Assembly: GCA_963663675.1 (NCBI GenBank)
Contig: OY760498.1
Location: 1,116,001 to 1,180,000 of the forward strand
Direction of reading: 5' to 3'
Length of the DNA: 64,000 bases
Origin: CAINVV01 sp963663675
Lineage (GTDB): Bacteria > Bacteroidota > Bacteroidia > Bacteroidales > Prolixibacteraceae
A model generated the notes under the pieces. The model made no database searches and was not told where the DNA came from. It was given only the letters and a program-made list of their open reading frames with translations. A program made the position numbers and the translations under genes. This document shows, piece by piece, positions 29,301-39,256 of the stretch (position 1 is its first letter; the number at the start of each line of letters is the position of its first letter).

Positions 29301-32300
29301 ATGCAGAATAAAGGATTGATCAGGCTAATAGCCATTTTGATAGGTCTGGTTTGTTTTTATCAGCTCTACTTTACTTACAAGGCTTATAAAGTTGAAGGTG
29401 ACGCAGTCGAGTATGGTATCCGCCAAGCAAAAAAGGAAAATCCAGGCGCTACACAGGTTGATCTTGAGCTTTTAGCCAAGAAGAATGAGAACTCGTATCT
29501 CGATTCTATCCAAAACCAGCCGGTTTACAATTTCCTTGGTTTGAAGAAATATACCTTTAAAGAGGTAAAAGAGTTCCAACTGCCTCTGGGTCTTGACCTT
29601 AAAGGTGGTATGAACGTCACTCTCGAGGTATCGGTAGTCGACCTTATTCATGCCCTATCCGGTTACAGTACTGATTCTACGTTCAATGCAGCCATCCGAA
29701 TGGCGCTGCAGAAGCAGAAAAGCAGTCAGGAAGATTTTGTGACCCTGTTTGGAAAGTCATTTGCCCAGATAGATCCGAATGCCAAACTGGCAGCTATTTT
29801 TAATACACTTGATTTAAGAGACCAGGTTAGTTACAATTCAACCAACGACCAGGTATTGTCTGTCATTCGCAAAGAGACGGATGCCGCCATTGACAACTCC
29901 TTCCAGATCCTGAGAACCCGTATCGACCGTTTTGGTGTAGCACAACCCAATATTCAGCAACTTCAGACCAAAGGCCGTATCCTGGTTGAACTCCCGGGTA
30001 TAAAGGATGCCAACCGTGTCCGCAAGCTGCTTCAGGGTACTGCCAACCTGGAATTCTGGGAAACCTACGAAAACAGTGAAGTTTACCCATACCTTCTGGA
30101 GGCGAACAAGAGATTGCGTGAAGTGAAAGCAGTACAGGCTGCCGCTCCGGTAGCTGCGCCAGTGGCAACTGCTGCTAAAGACTCAACAAAGGCGAACAGC
30201 CTTGTCAGTGAAATTAAAAAACAGGAGAAAGATTCACTGGCAGCTGGTTCAGCGGAAGACATTGCCAAGAATTTCCCTCTTTTCTCTGTATTGAATCCCA
30301 ACACTTCCCGTGATGGCCAGATCGCCCGCGGACCGGTAGTTGGTTTTGCGCACATTAAAGATACAGCTACGGTTAACCAATACCTTAAATTGCAGCAGAT
30401 CAAGTCTGTTTTCCCACGTACGATGATCTTCAGGTGGTCTGCCAAACCAATGTCAGCAGATGGCAACTTCTACCAGCTGATTGCCATTAAGGTCAGCAGC
30501 AGGGATGGACGAGCTCCACTCGATGGAGGTGCTGTTACGGAGGCACGACAGGATTTCGGTCAGAACAAGGCCAACAGTGTGGTTGACATGACCATGAACG
30601 CTGAAGGCGCTAAGATCTGGCAACGCATGACCCGCGAGAATGTGGGGAAAAGTGTTGCTGTTGTGCTTGACGACTATGTTCAGTCATTCCCGACCGTACA
30701 GGGCGAGATACCGAACGGCCGTACTGAAATATCAGGCCAGTTTACAATTGATGAGGCAAAAGACTTGGCCAACATGCTTAAATCCGGTAAGATGCCAGCA
30801 CCCGCACGCATTGCCCAGGAAGAGATTGTTGGTCCTACACTAGGTAAAGAATCCATTCAGAGCGGTATGTATTCCTTCCTGATAGCCTTCATGCTGGTTC
30901 TTTCCTATATGTTGTTCTTTTACAGTAAGAAAGCCGGCTGGGCTGCCAATGTTGCATTGCTGGTCAACCTGTTCTTCCTGATTGGTATCCTTGCTTCTCT
31001 TGGAGCAGTACTTACCCTTCCTGGTATCGCGGGTATCGTTTTGACGATGGGTATGGCGGTGGATGCCAATGTATTGATCAATGAAAGGATCGAAGAAGAG
31101 GTTCGTGCGGGCAAGGGCTTGCGACTTGCGGTCAAAGACGGTTACAACCACGCTTATTCCGCCATTATCGACGGTCAGATTACAACGTTGTTAACAGGTA
31201 TTGTATTGTATGTCTTCGGTTCAGGACCTATCAGGGGTTTTGCTACCACCTTGATTATCGGTATCATCACTTCTCTTTTCACTTCCATTTTCATCTCACG
31301 CTTCATGTTTGAGAGATGGCTTGATTCCAATAAGAAGATAACTTTCGTATCAAAATATACCGGAGAGTGGCTGCGTCATGTAAATATGCCATTCATTCAG
31401 AAACGAAAATTATTCTACATAATTTCATCCGTACTTATCTCTATATCCATCCTGTCGATTGTTTTCAAAGGGATGAACTACTCCATCGACTTCAAGGGAG
31501 GCCGTACCTATGTTGTAAGACTTCACAAAGACGTGATTGTTGAAGATGTATCCAAAGCGCTGGCTTCAGAATTTGGCAATGCACCAGAGGTAAAAACTTT
31601 CGGAACAAACAACCAGGTTCGTATCACTACGGATTACCGCATCGATGAGAACACTGAAAGTGTTGACAGTGAAGTGGAAGCAAAGCTTTACAACGGAATG
31701 AAACCTTACCTGGATTCTGATGTCACGCTGGAAAAATTCCTTTCAGACTACCGGATCAGTTCACAGAAAGTCGGACCAACTATTTCTTACGATATCAAGA
31801 AGGATGCTGTGATGTCGGTATTCTTTGCTTTGCTGATGATCTTCCTCTATATTGCAGTCCGGTTCAGGAACTGGCAGTTTGGTTTGGGAGGTCTTGCCTC
31901 ACTGGCGCACGACGTTATTATTGTTATTGGTCTCTATTCACTCCTTGATGGATGGCTCTCCTTCTCATTGGCAGTGGATATGTCCTTCATAGCAGCAATC
32001 CTTACCATAATTGGTTACTCGATCAACGATACAGTGATCGTATTTGACCGTATCCGTGAATATGTGCACCTGCATCCGAAACAAGATCCTGAGAAAACGT
32101 TCAATGATGCCATGAACAGTACACTGCGCCGAACCTTCAGTACTTCACTGACTGTATTGGTTGTACTCTTCGCGATTTTCCTCTTTGGAGGAACATCCAT
32201 CAAAGGATTTGTCTTTGCGTTGTTGTTTGGTATCCTCTTTGGAACTTATTCCTCAGTTTTCGTAGCAACACCAATTGCCTACGATACATTGCTCAAGTCC

Positions 32301-32327
32301 AGAAAAAAGCAGGAAGAAAAGAAATAA
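29301..32327 (+). CDS. secDF: protein translocase subunit SecDF (natural fusion)
   Basis: A 1008-residue fusion of SecD and SecF, which uses the proton gradient to complete Sec export. The SecD half has an N-terminal helix, the P1 domain with GLDLKGGMNVTLEV, an Ala/Lys-rich insertion at about 275-325, and six membrane helices with GMAVDANVLINERI. The SecF half starts near residue 690 (GMNYSIDFKGGRTYVV) and ends with IIGYSINDTVIVFDRIRE. Fusion is the usual state in Bacteroidota. Candidate -7 element upstream and terminator downstream. Confidence 0.97.
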   Translation: MQNKGLIRLIAILIGLVCFYQLYFTYKAYKVEGDAVEYGIRQAKKENPGATQVDLELLAKKNENSYLDSIQNQPVYNFLGLKKYTFKEVKEFQLPLGLDLKGGMNVTLEVSVVDLIHALSGYSTDSTFNAAIRMALQKQKSSQEDFVTLFGKSFAQIDPNAKLAAIFNTLDLRDQVSYNSTNDQVLSVIRKETDAAIDNSFQILRTRIDRFGVAQPNIQQLQTKGRILVELPGIKDANRVRKLLQGTANLEFWETYENSEVYPYLLEANKRLREVKAVQAAAPVAAPVATAAKDSTKANSLVSEIKKQEKDSLAAGSAEDIAKNFPLFSVLNPNTSRDGQIARGPVVGFAHIKDTATVNQYLKLQQIKSVFPRTMIFRWSAKPMSADGNFYQLIAIKVSSRDGRAPLDGGAVTEARQDFGQNKANSVVDMTMNAEGAKIWQRMTRENVGKSVAVVLDDYVQSFPTVQGEIPNGRTEISGQFTIDEAKDLANMLKSGKMPAPARIAQEEIVGPTLGKESIQSGMYSFLIAFMLVLSYMLFFYSKKAGWAANVALLVNLFFLIGILASLGAVLTLPGIAGIVLTMGMAVDANVLINERIEEEVRAGKGLRLAVKDGYNHAYSAIIDGQITTLLTGIVLYVFGSGPIRGFATTLIIGIITSLFTSIFISRFMFERWLDSNKKITFVSKYTGEWLRHVNMPFIQKRKLFYIISSVLISISILSIVFKGMNYSIDFKGGRTYVVRLHKDVIVEDVSKALASEFGNAPEVKTFGTNNQVRITTDYRIDENTESVDSEVEAKLYNGMKPYLDSDVTLEKFLSDYRISSQKVGPTISYDIKKDAVMSVFFALLMIFLYIAVRFRNWQFGLGGLASLAHDVIIVIGLYSLLDGWLSFSLAVDMSFIAAILTIIGYSINDTVIVFDRIREYVHLHPKQDPEKTFNDAMNSTLRRTFSTSLTVLVVLFAIFLFGGTSIKGFVFALLFGILFGTYSSVFVATPIAYDTLLKSRKKQEEKK

Positions 32328-32350
32328 CAAGATAGTCTATCATATAAAAA

Positions 32351-32380
32351 GCCCGGAACCAAAAATTCCGGGTTTTTTAT
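32351..32380 (+). terminator. terminator after secDF
   Basis: CCCGGAA (32352-32358) pairs with TTCCGGG (32366-32372) and is followed by six T. Confidence 0.85.
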
Positions 32381-32423
32381 TGTGGTATTGCGTTGTAAAC
32401 GGAATCAATTTTGTGAGTATTGT

Positions 32424-32431
32424 TATCTTTG
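32424..32431 (+). promoter_or_regulatory. candidate -7 element for tatA
   Basis: TATCTTTG, an exact TAnnTTTG match between the secDF terminator and the tatA start 18 bases downstream. A -33 TTG at normal spacing is not seen. Confidence 0.4.
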
Positions 32432-32448
32432 CAAAAAAGTGCATTGTT

Positions 32449-32715
32449 ATGGCATATATTTTACTCTTTTTCAGTGGTGGAGAGATTCTTGTAATCGTAT
32501 TCTTTGTCCTGCTTTTGTTTGGTGCAGATGCCATTCCCGGTATTGCCCGGACCATTGGGAAAGTGATGAGTGAGTTTCACAAAGCTACTGACGACATTAA
32601 ACGCGAGATCACCGATCATACTTCTGACATAAAAAATGAGATCACCAATCTCAAGGATAATGTAGATAAAAAGAGTGGCGATTTCACGCGTCAAATTGAT
32701 GAGGAGTTAAAGTAA
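32449..32715 (+). CDS. tatA: TatA/E family twin-arginine translocase subunit
   Basis: An 88-residue protein with one N-terminal membrane helix (IVFFVLLLF), the amphipathic-helix hinge FGADAIPGIARTIGK, and a charged, soluble C-terminal tail predicted to be helical. This is the pore-forming TatA-type component that exports folded proteins. tatC is not adjacent. The frame is open to 32275 inside secDF, but ATG 32449 gives the correct TatA N-terminus. The next gene follows 3 bases after the stop. Confidence 0.85.
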   Translation: MAYILLFFSGGEILVIVFFVLLLFGADAIPGIARTIGKVMSEFHKATDDIKREITDHTSDIKNEITNLKDNVDKKSGDFTRQIDEELK

Positions 32716-32718
32716 CCC

Positions 32719-33393
32719 ATGCTTGAAGCCAGCCTTATTACTAAGTCCTATGGAAATCTGCAGGTTCTCAAGGGTGTTTCGCTGAAAGTCGAAACGCATG
32801 AGATTGTTTCTGTCGTAGGTGCAAGCGGTGCAGGCAAAACTACCCTTCTCCAGATCCTCGGATCTCTGATTCTGCCCGATACCGGTAAAGTGATGATACA
32901 CGGCAATGACCTTTTCTCATTCGGTGAAAAAGAACTTTCCCGTTTCCGGAACAGGCAGATAGGTTTTGTTTTTCAGTTTCACCACCTGCTTCCCGAGTTT
33001 TCAGCTTTTGAAAATGTTTGCATTCCGGGGTATATTGCCGGGACAAGAAAAGCCGACGTGGAAAAGCGTGCACATGAACTTCTTCAGTTGCTTGACCTTC
33101 AGTCCCGTGAACAGCATAAACCTTCCCAGCTTTCGGGCGGAGAAAAGCAACGTGTTGCCATTGCCAGGGCGCTGATCAACAATCCATCAGTTATCCTGGC
33201 TGATGAGCCATCCGGAAACCTCGACTCCCAAAACCAGGAAGAATTGTACCGGCTCTTTTTCTCACTTCGTGAAAAATTCGGCCACACCTTCGTTATTGTA
33301 ACGCATGATGACCATTTCGCCGGAATGACCGACAGGATGATCAGGTTACAGGACGGTTGCATCAAGGATTCGGCAGAACCTGTTCAGGGCTGA
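32719..33393 (+). CDS. LolD/MacB-type ABC transporter ATP-binding protein
   Basis: A 224-residue ATPase. Walker A is GASGAGKTT (residues 34-42), the signature is LSGGEKQRVAIARAL, Walker B is VILADEPSGNLD, and the switch His is in VTHDDHFA. The sequence is closest in style to LolD, which drives extraction of lipoproteins from the inner membrane with LolC/E. No permease is adjacent; stand-alone lolD-like genes are common in Bacteroidota. The exact partner is unknown. Confidence 0.85.
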   Translation: MLEASLITKSYGNLQVLKGVSLKVETHEIVSVVGASGAGKTTLLQILGSLILPDTGKVMIHGNDLFSFGEKELSRFRNRQIGFVFQFHHLLPEFSAFENVCIPGYIAGTRKADVEKRAHELLQLLDLQSREQHKPSQLSGGEKQRVAIARALINNPSVILADEPSGNLDSQNQEELYRLFFSLREKFGHTFVIVTHDDHFAGMTDRMIRLQDGCIKDSAEPVQG

Positions 33394-33475
33394 AGAATTC
33401 TAAATTGTAATTTAGGGGGGTATTTTTGGGCAATCCCTTTAGAGACGCTCATATTGAACACTTAACGAATCACAA

Positions 33476-34201
33476 ATGGGCAACTCCTGGTTTCAATTCA
33501 AACAATTTCATCTCACCCAGGAAAAATCTGCGCTGAAAGCAGGTACTGACGGTGTATTGCTGGGTGCCTGGTGCAAAGTTGACGGTGCAGGTACTATTCT
33601 CGATGTGGGTACCGGGACAGGGCTTATTGCTCTAATGACGGCACAAAGGTCTGATGCTCATATTCATGCTGTTGAAATCAATGAAAGTGCTTCTGCTGAT
33701 GCATTGCTGAACTTTCAGCAATCGCCCTGGTCGGACAGACTGAAGCTTTTTACCTCTGATTTTAATGATTTTTCGGATGTACACTTGTGTCAATACGATC
33801 TGGTAGTCTGCAATCCACCATTTTTTAACAAATCCTTAAGATCCAACAATACGGCATCTTCCATGGCCAGGCATGATGTTACACTTACTTTCCGGCAATT
33901 GATTACAGGTGCCAGGCAAGTTCTGAAGGATGATGGCAGGCTGGCTGTAATTATTCCGGCTGCGGCATTCGATGATTTTCGTGAAACCGCGCGGCTGGAG
34001 GGTTTTTACCTTAGCAGGAAAACATCGGTTATACCAAAGATAGGCAGACCGGCTAAAAGGATGTTACTGGAGTTTTCAGTTACTGCCTGTTATCCCGACA
34101 GGAATGAATTTGCTATTCTAATCGACGGGAATCGGTATTCAGATGACTTTATTGCCCTTACCCGCGAATTTTACCTGAATTTAAATTCTCCTGATGAATA
34201 A
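33476..34201 (+). CDS. trmN6: tRNA1(Val) adenine(37)-N6-methyltransferase-like protein
   Basis: A 241-residue SAM-dependent methyltransferase. The SAM loop is DVGTGTG at residues 43-49, followed by the acidic VEIN at the end of strand 2, and the catalytic amino-methylase motif is NPPF at 113-116. The opening FQFKQFHLTQEKSALKAGTDG matches TrmN6 (YfiC), which makes m6A37 in tRNA1(Val). Function is assigned by family. Confidence 0.82.
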   Translation: MGNSWFQFKQFHLTQEKSALKAGTDGVLLGAWCKVDGAGTILDVGTGTGLIALMTAQRSDAHIHAVEINESASADALLNFQQSPWSDRLKLFTSDFNDFSDVHLCQYDLVVCNPPFFNKSLRSNNTASSMARHDVTLTFRQLITGARQVLKDDGRLAVIIPAAAFDDFRETARLEGFYLSRKTSVIPKIGRPAKRMLLEFSVTACYPDRNEFAILIDGNRYSDDFIALTREFYLNLNSPDE

Positions 34202-34354
34202 TAATTTGTTTCCAATTGCTCTCCCGGACATTAAACAAGTCAATTCCCAAACTGATAATGAAAATCAAATCAGGGCAATTTCGAATATAAAGCAGTCTGA
34301 ACTTATTTTTTTTGTAGTTTAGTCAAATACAATTCAATTTCATAAGATCAAAAA

Positions 34355-34774
34355 ATGGAAATGTTTGCAACTTTTGCCAAGGTAAATATCTGGGCTGTTA
34401 TTCTGGCTGGTGTCTCTTATCTTATCGTAGGCGCTTTGTGGTACTCTCCATTGCTGTTCGGCAAACAATGGATACAGCTGAACGGATTTACTGATGAGGA
34501 TTTCAAAACAAACAAACCGATGTGGATGATTACCCTGGTCTCGTTCCTCTCGGCTTGTGTATCAGCATTTGTTATATCCTGGATACTGGGGGTGAACTCA
34601 AGTGCTGCTTTTGGGGCTATTATTGGTGCTGGTATTGCTTTTTTCTGGATTACTATGTCCAAGTTACCCAATGTATTGTTTGAGAATCAGCCATTTAAAT
34701 TGTTTTTGATTCACGCTGGTTTTGATCTTGTCTCTTATATGGTAATGGGAGCCATTGTTGCGAATTGGAGATAA
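34355..34774 (+). CDS. DUF1761 family membrane protein
   Basis: A 139-residue protein with four membrane helices (about 10-32, 55-80, 85-105, 112-135). The pattern VGALWYSPLLFGKQW is the DUF1761 hallmark. Function unknown. The TTTTTTGTAGTTTAG stretch 40 bases upstream is too loose to call a promoter. Confidence 0.78.
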   Translation: MEMFATFAKVNIWAVILAGVSYLIVGALWYSPLLFGKQWIQLNGFTDEDFKTNKPMWMITLVSFLSACVSAFVISWILGVNSSAAFGAIIGAGIAFFWITMSKLPNVLFENQPFKLFLIHAGFDLVSYMVMGAIVANWR

Positions 34775-34846
34775 CTGGCTAACAATCAGTATGATACACC
34801 TGGCCTGTTATAAGTACATCCGGAATCTTATACCCTAACCAAAAAG

Positions 34847-36037
34847 ATGAACACACTGATGAGAAGAATTTTACTCCTGCTCCTGGTTATTTTGTCCTTA
34901 GCGACGAGAGTTGTCTCCCAGCCATTGTCTGCTGATGCCAAAATTAGTTTGCTGATTTGTGCGCCGGGAGATGAAATCTATTCCTATTTTGGTCACGCAG
35001 CGATCCGTGTCAATGACCCAGTTTATGAGAAGGATATAGTATTTAACTATGGAGTATTCGATTACATGGCTCCTAATTTTTACTGGCGTTTTGCTAAAGG
35101 CGAAACTGATTACCAGCTTGCTGCTTACAGGATGGTTTCTTTTATGCGGGAGTACCGGGAGGATCACCGCAAAGTAATTGAATATGAGCTACTTTTGACC
35201 CCATCAGAAAAATCTGCATTGTATGCGGCACTGGTCGAAAACAACAAACCCGAGAACCGGGTTTACCGCTATTCTCATTTTGAGGACAACTGTTCGACAA
35301 GAATAAGGGATCAGGTTGAAAAAGCCGTTGGCGGAAAAATTAATTATGATCAATCGGGAGATGAAAAGCTTACTTTCAGAAACCTGGTTGACCGTTACGT
35401 TCAGGAGAACAGCTGGGGCGGCCTGGGGATAAAACTGGCATTGGGCATGCCGACAGATCGTATTACTACCTTTTCTGAAAAGATGTTTTTGCCCGACTAC
35501 CTCGGCAACGATTTTGCCAAAGCTTCAGTCGTAAGGGATGGCGCATCTGTTCCGGTTGTGTCGCCTGCTAAAGTACTTTTTGATGCACCACCGGTTATTC
35601 ATGACTTTTCAGTCACTTCTCCGGCTGTAGTGGTTAATCTGTTTTTAATCCTGGTACTCGTATTGACACTCCTTGAAAGAAAAAGGGGAAAGAGGTTTAT
35701 CTGGCTCGATATTGTGGTTTTCGCCGCTTTTGGTACAGCAAGCATGATTCTCTGTTTTACTACCTTTATTTCAGTAATGCCATCCACAAAGTGGAACCTG
35801 AACCTGGTATGGGCATTCCCGACACACCTGGTACTGGCGGTTCTCTGGTTCTTCCCTTCGTTGCGCGTGAAATTGACATGGTACAATAGGTTGACATCCA
35901 TTGTTTTGATGCTTTTTCTTGCTTCCATGTACTTTTTACCGCAGTCGTTTCACTGGCTGGTTGTCCCTTTGTGCCTGATTTTACTGACCCGTACCAGCAC
36001 TGCAATATCCTATGCAAAGCTAATTCCAAAGATGTGA
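34847..36037 (+). CDS. DUF4105 family protein (Lnb-like N-terminal domain plus membrane helices)
   Basis: A 396-residue protein. A signal peptide (cleaved near SQP, residue 26) precedes a soluble domain with the DUF4105 pattern ICAPGDEIYSYFGHAAIRV, YGVFDY, and FEDNCSTRIRDQ. About four to five membrane helices follow from residue 260. The conserved His (FGHAAIR) and Cys (DNCSTR) suggest a papain-like or lipoprotein-processing activity similar to Lnb of lipoprotein N-acylation; that link is family knowledge and not tested here. Confidence 0.78.
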   Translation: MNTLMRRILLLLLVILSLATRVVSQPLSADAKISLLICAPGDEIYSYFGHAAIRVNDPVYEKDIVFNYGVFDYMAPNFYWRFAKGETDYQLAAYRMVSFMREYREDHRKVIEYELLLTPSEKSALYAALVENNKPENRVYRYSHFEDNCSTRIRDQVEKAVGGKINYDQSGDEKLTFRNLVDRYVQENSWGGLGIKLALGMPTDRITTFSEKMFLPDYLGNDFAKASVVRDGASVPVVSPAKVLFDAPPVIHDFSVTSPAVVVNLFLILVLVLTLLERKRGKRFIWLDIVVFAAFGTASMILCFTTFISVMPSTKWNLNLVWAFPTHLVLAVLWFFPSLRVKLTWYNRLTSIVLMLFLASMYFLPQSFHWLVVPLCLILLTRTSTAISYAKLIPKM

Positions 36038-36099
36038 GACAAATGGAACCAATTGCACTTATTTCTTAATTTTACCTGATCAACAAATAAACTATATCA

Positions 36100-38718
36100 T
36101 TGACAACCTCCCAGAACAAATATGTTGAAACCCCGCTGATGAAGCAGTATTATGCCGTCAAGAACAAGTATCCTGACGCTGTATTGTTGTTTCGGGTCGG
36201 TGATTTTTATGAAACCTTTGGAGAGGATGCCATCAAAGCCGCTGAGATTTGTGGAATTACACTCACCCGCAGGGCTAACGGATCCGCCAGTTTTGTCGAA
36301 CTGGCCGGTTTTCCCTATCATGCACTGGACACCTACCTGCCTAAACTGGTCAGGGCAGGTCAGCGGGTGGCAATCTGCGAACAGCTTGAAGATCCGAAAC
36401 TTACCAAGACAATCGTCAAAAGGGGAATAACAGAGCTGGTCACGCCGGGTGTTTCTATCAACGACAATGTGCTGGAACACAGGGAGAACAACTTTCTTGC
36501 CTCGGTACATATTGATAAAAATATGGCCGGAGTGGCTTTCCTGGATATTTCTACCGGCGAATTTTTCACTGCAGAAGGGAGTTTCGAGCATATAGACAAA
36601 CTGCTCAACAGCTTTCAACCCAAGGAAGTGTTGTTTCAGAAAGGGAAGGAGAAGCTGTTTACGGAGCTTTTTGGCCCGAAATTTTATACCTACAAACTGG
36701 ATGACTGGGTTTACACTTTTGATGCTGCCAACGACAGGCTCCTGCGCCATTTTGAAACGGCCAACCTGAAAGGATTCGGAATCCACAACCTTGAAGCTGG
36801 TATCATCGCATCGGGTGCCATCCTCTATTACCTTGATATTACCCAGCACAAACAGGTGAACCATATCACTGCACTTTCGCGTATTGACGAGGAGCAGTAT
36901 GTTTGGCTGGACCGTTTTACCATTCGGAATCTTGAGCTTTTCCATTCAATCAACGAGGGAGCCAAAACGCTGATCCAGGTGATCGACAGGACCATCTCAC
37001 CTATGGGGGCAAGGTTGTTGAAAAGATGGGTCGCCCTTCCGCTGAAAGAGACGGGTAAAATACTTGAAAGGCAGGAAGTTGTGTCTAAATTTGTCAGCAA
37101 TACTGACCTTTGCGGGGAGATCACAGCCCAGCTCCACCTCATCGGCGACCTTGAGCGTATCATTTCCAAGGCTTCCACAGGCAGGATTAATCCCCGGGAA
37201 ATGGTTCAGCTCAAGCATTCCCTCATCGCCATCGCAAAAATAAAGGAGCTCTGTGAAACTTCGGGAAATGCCGTGCTGGTAAGATTTGCCGAGCAACTCA
37301 ATCCCTGCCGTACAATCTGTGAAAGGATTGGAAAAGTGTTGGTGTCCGAACCACCTGTTATGATTGTCAAGGGTAATGTGATTGCGCCGGGTGTATCACC
37401 TGAACTTGATGAACTCAGATCGCTCGCTTTTTCAGGTAAGGATTACCTGAGGCAGTTGCAGGAGCGTGAAAGCATCAGAACCGGCATCTCCAGTCTGAAA
37501 GTTTCATACAATAATGTATTCGGTTATTTCATTGAGGTTCGTAACATGCACAAGGACAAGGTGCCGTCCGACTGGATCAGGAAACAGACGCTGGTCAATG
37601 CGGAACGATACATCACCGAAGAGCTGAAGGAGTATGAAACGAAAATTCTGGGGGCAGAAGAGAGGATACTTTCGCTTGAAACCACTCTTTTTAATGAGTT
37701 AATCAATTCTATCACTGAATATTACCAGGCAATTCAACTCAATTCAAACTTGACTGCACAGATAGACTGTCTTTGTTCATTTGCCATGGTGGCTGTTCTG
37801 AATAAATACAACCGCCCTGATGTCAATGACAGTGACCTTATTGATATTAAGGGAGGCAGACACCCGGTCATAGAGCAGCAATTGCCTGTCGGAGAGCAAT
37901 ATATTTCAAACGATTTGTTGATTGATAACTCTGACCAGCAGATTATTATGATCACAGGTCCAAATATGGCAGGGAAGTCGGCGCTTCTCCGCCAGACAGC
38001 ACTGATCGTATTGCTTGCACAAATCGGATCTTATGTTCCAGCCGAGGCGGCTAGTATCGGGTATGTAGATAAAATATTCACCCGGGTGGGGGCTTCGGAC
38101 AATATTTCTTCCGGTGAATCCACTTTTATGGTTGAGATGACTGAAGCAGCCAGTATTCTGAACAATATTTCGGATCGCAGCCTGATACTGTTTGATGAGC
38201 TTGGCCGGGGAACCAGCACTTACGACGGGATATCAATAGCCTGGTCCATTGTTGAATACATTCATGAACATCCGCGGGCAAAGGCCAAAACGCTGTTTGC
38301 CACCCATTACCATGAATTGAACGAGATGGAGAAATCGTTCTCCCGGATACGAAATTTCAATGTTTCCATCAAAGAGGTGGGTAAAAACATCATCTTCCTC
38401 CGCAAGCTGGTTCCGGGGGGTAGCAATCACAGTTTCGGTATTCATGTGGCGCAGATGGCAGGAATGCCCAGGAGTGTGGTGTCAAGGGCAGAAGATATCC
38501 TTTCCCAAATGGAAAAAAGCAACAGAAAGGAGTTTCCCGCTAAGCCTGTGGGTGATCTCGCCCAAAACAGGGAAGGTTTCCAGCTTAGTTTCTTCCAGCT
38601 TGACGATCCGGTTTTGAAGCAAATCCGGGATGAAATCCGGAACCTGGATATCAACCGGATGTCGCCGCTCGAAGCATTGAACAAACTGAATGAAATAAAA
38701 AAAATCATTGGAATATGA
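36100..38718 (+). CDS. mutS: DNA mismatch repair protein MutS, TTG start
   Basis: Recognises mismatches and starts repair. The 872-residue protein has the mismatch-wedge motif RVGDFYETFGEDA near residue 35, the connector, lever and clamp domains, and the ATPase with Walker A GPNMAGKS, Walker B LILFDELGRGTS, and FATHYHEL. It starts with TTG at 36100: an in-frame stop lies at 36088 and the first ATG (36139) would drop the conserved residues ahead of MKQYYAVKNKYPDA. MutS1 type, not MutS2. Confidence 0.95.
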   Translation: MTTSQNKYVETPLMKQYYAVKNKYPDAVLLFRVGDFYETFGEDAIKAAEICGITLTRRANGSASFVELAGFPYHALDTYLPKLVRAGQRVAICEQLEDPKLTKTIVKRGITELVTPGVSINDNVLEHRENNFLASVHIDKNMAGVAFLDISTGEFFTAEGSFEHIDKLLNSFQPKEVLFQKGKEKLFTELFGPKFYTYKLDDWVYTFDAANDRLLRHFETANLKGFGIHNLEAGIIASGAILYYLDITQHKQVNHITALSRIDEEQYVWLDRFTIRNLELFHSINEGAKTLIQVIDRTISPMGARLLKRWVALPLKETGKILERQEVVSKFVSNTDLCGEITAQLHLIGDLERIISKASTGRINPREMVQLKHSLIAIAKIKELCETSGNAVLVRFAEQLNPCRTICERIGKVLVSEPPVMIVKGNVIAPGVSPELDELRSLAFSGKDYLRQLQERESIRTGISSLKVSYNNVFGYFIEVRNMHKDKVPSDWIRKQTLVNAERYITEELKEYETKILGAEERILSLETTLFNELINSITEYYQAIQLNSNLTAQIDCLCSFAMVAVLNKYNRPDVNDSDLIDIKGGRHPVIEQQLPVGEQYISNDLLIDNSDQQIIMITGPNMAGKSALLRQTALIVLLAQIGSYVPAEAASIGYVDKIFTRVGASDNISSGESTFMVEMTEAASILNNISDRSLILFDELGRGTSTYDGISIAWSIVEYIHEHPRAKAKTLFATHYHELNEMEKSFSRIRNFNVSIKEVGKNIIFLRKLVPGGSNHSFGIHVAQMAGMPRSVVSRAEDILSQMEKSNRKEFPAKPVGDLAQNREGFQLSFFQLDDPVLKQIRDEIRNLDINRMSPLEALNKLNEIKKIIGI

Positions 38719-38732
38719 CAAGCATAAGTGTC

Positions 38733-38768
38733 AAAGGATCGGAGTTCTGCTTTATCCTTTAGCTTTTT
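38733..38768 (+). terminator. probable terminator after mutS
   Basis: AAAGGAT (38733-38739) and ATCCTTT (38754-38760) form a short stem with a 14-base loop, followed by AGCTTTTTTT. Weak stem, strong T-run. Confidence 0.45.
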
Positions 38769-38802
38769 TTGTTTTTTTTACTAACCATCAAATTTAAACA
38801 CC

Positions 38803-39225
38803 ATGAGTATCGGAAAGGAGTTCAAGGAATTTGCCATGCGCGGCAACGTTGTCGATATGGCAGTGGGTATCATTATCGGAGCTGCATTCGGAAAAATTAT
38901 CACCTCTTTTGTAACGGATGTCCTGTTGCCTCCACTCGGAATGATCATTGGCGGTACTGATTTTACCTCCTTCAAGATCCAGCTGAGCGAACCCGTAATT
39001 TCAGGAGGGAAAGTAGTATCCCAGGGGGCAAGCCTCAATTACGGCAATTTCATCCAGGTAACAGTTGATTTTCTGATTATCGCATTTGCCATCTTCATGA
39101 TGATCAAGATGATGAACCGCTTCATGAAGAAGAATGAAGTGCCTGCAGCACCTCCTGCACCACCGGCTCCTTCCAGGGAAGAGCTTTTGCTTACTGAAAT
39201 TCGTGATCTGCTCAAAAATAAGTGA
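38803..39225 (+). CDS. mscL: large-conductance mechanosensitive channel
   Basis: A 140-residue channel that opens under membrane tension to release solutes on hypo-osmotic shock. The N-terminal amphipathic helix SIGKEFKEFAMRGNVVDMA is followed by TM1 (AVGIIIGAAFGKIITSFV), the periplasmic loop, TM2 (FLIIAFAIFMMIKMMNRF), and a Pro/Ala linker to the C-terminal helix bundle ending LLTEIRDLLKNK. All MscL elements are present. Confidence 0.95.
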   Translation: MSIGKEFKEFAMRGNVVDMAVGIIIGAAFGKIITSFVTDVLLPPLGMIIGGTDFTSFKIQLSEPVISGGKVVSQGASLNYGNFIQVTVDFLIIAFAIFMMIKMMNRFMKKNEVPAAPPAPPAPSREELLLTEIRDLLKNK

Positions 39226-39256
39226 TCAGGTCACTTTTGAGTGATCATCTAAGTGA

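Noticed and set aside
36097..36945. Long minus-strand frame (282 codons) opposite mutS
   Set aside because: Shadow of the mutS codon pattern; no protein-like domain.
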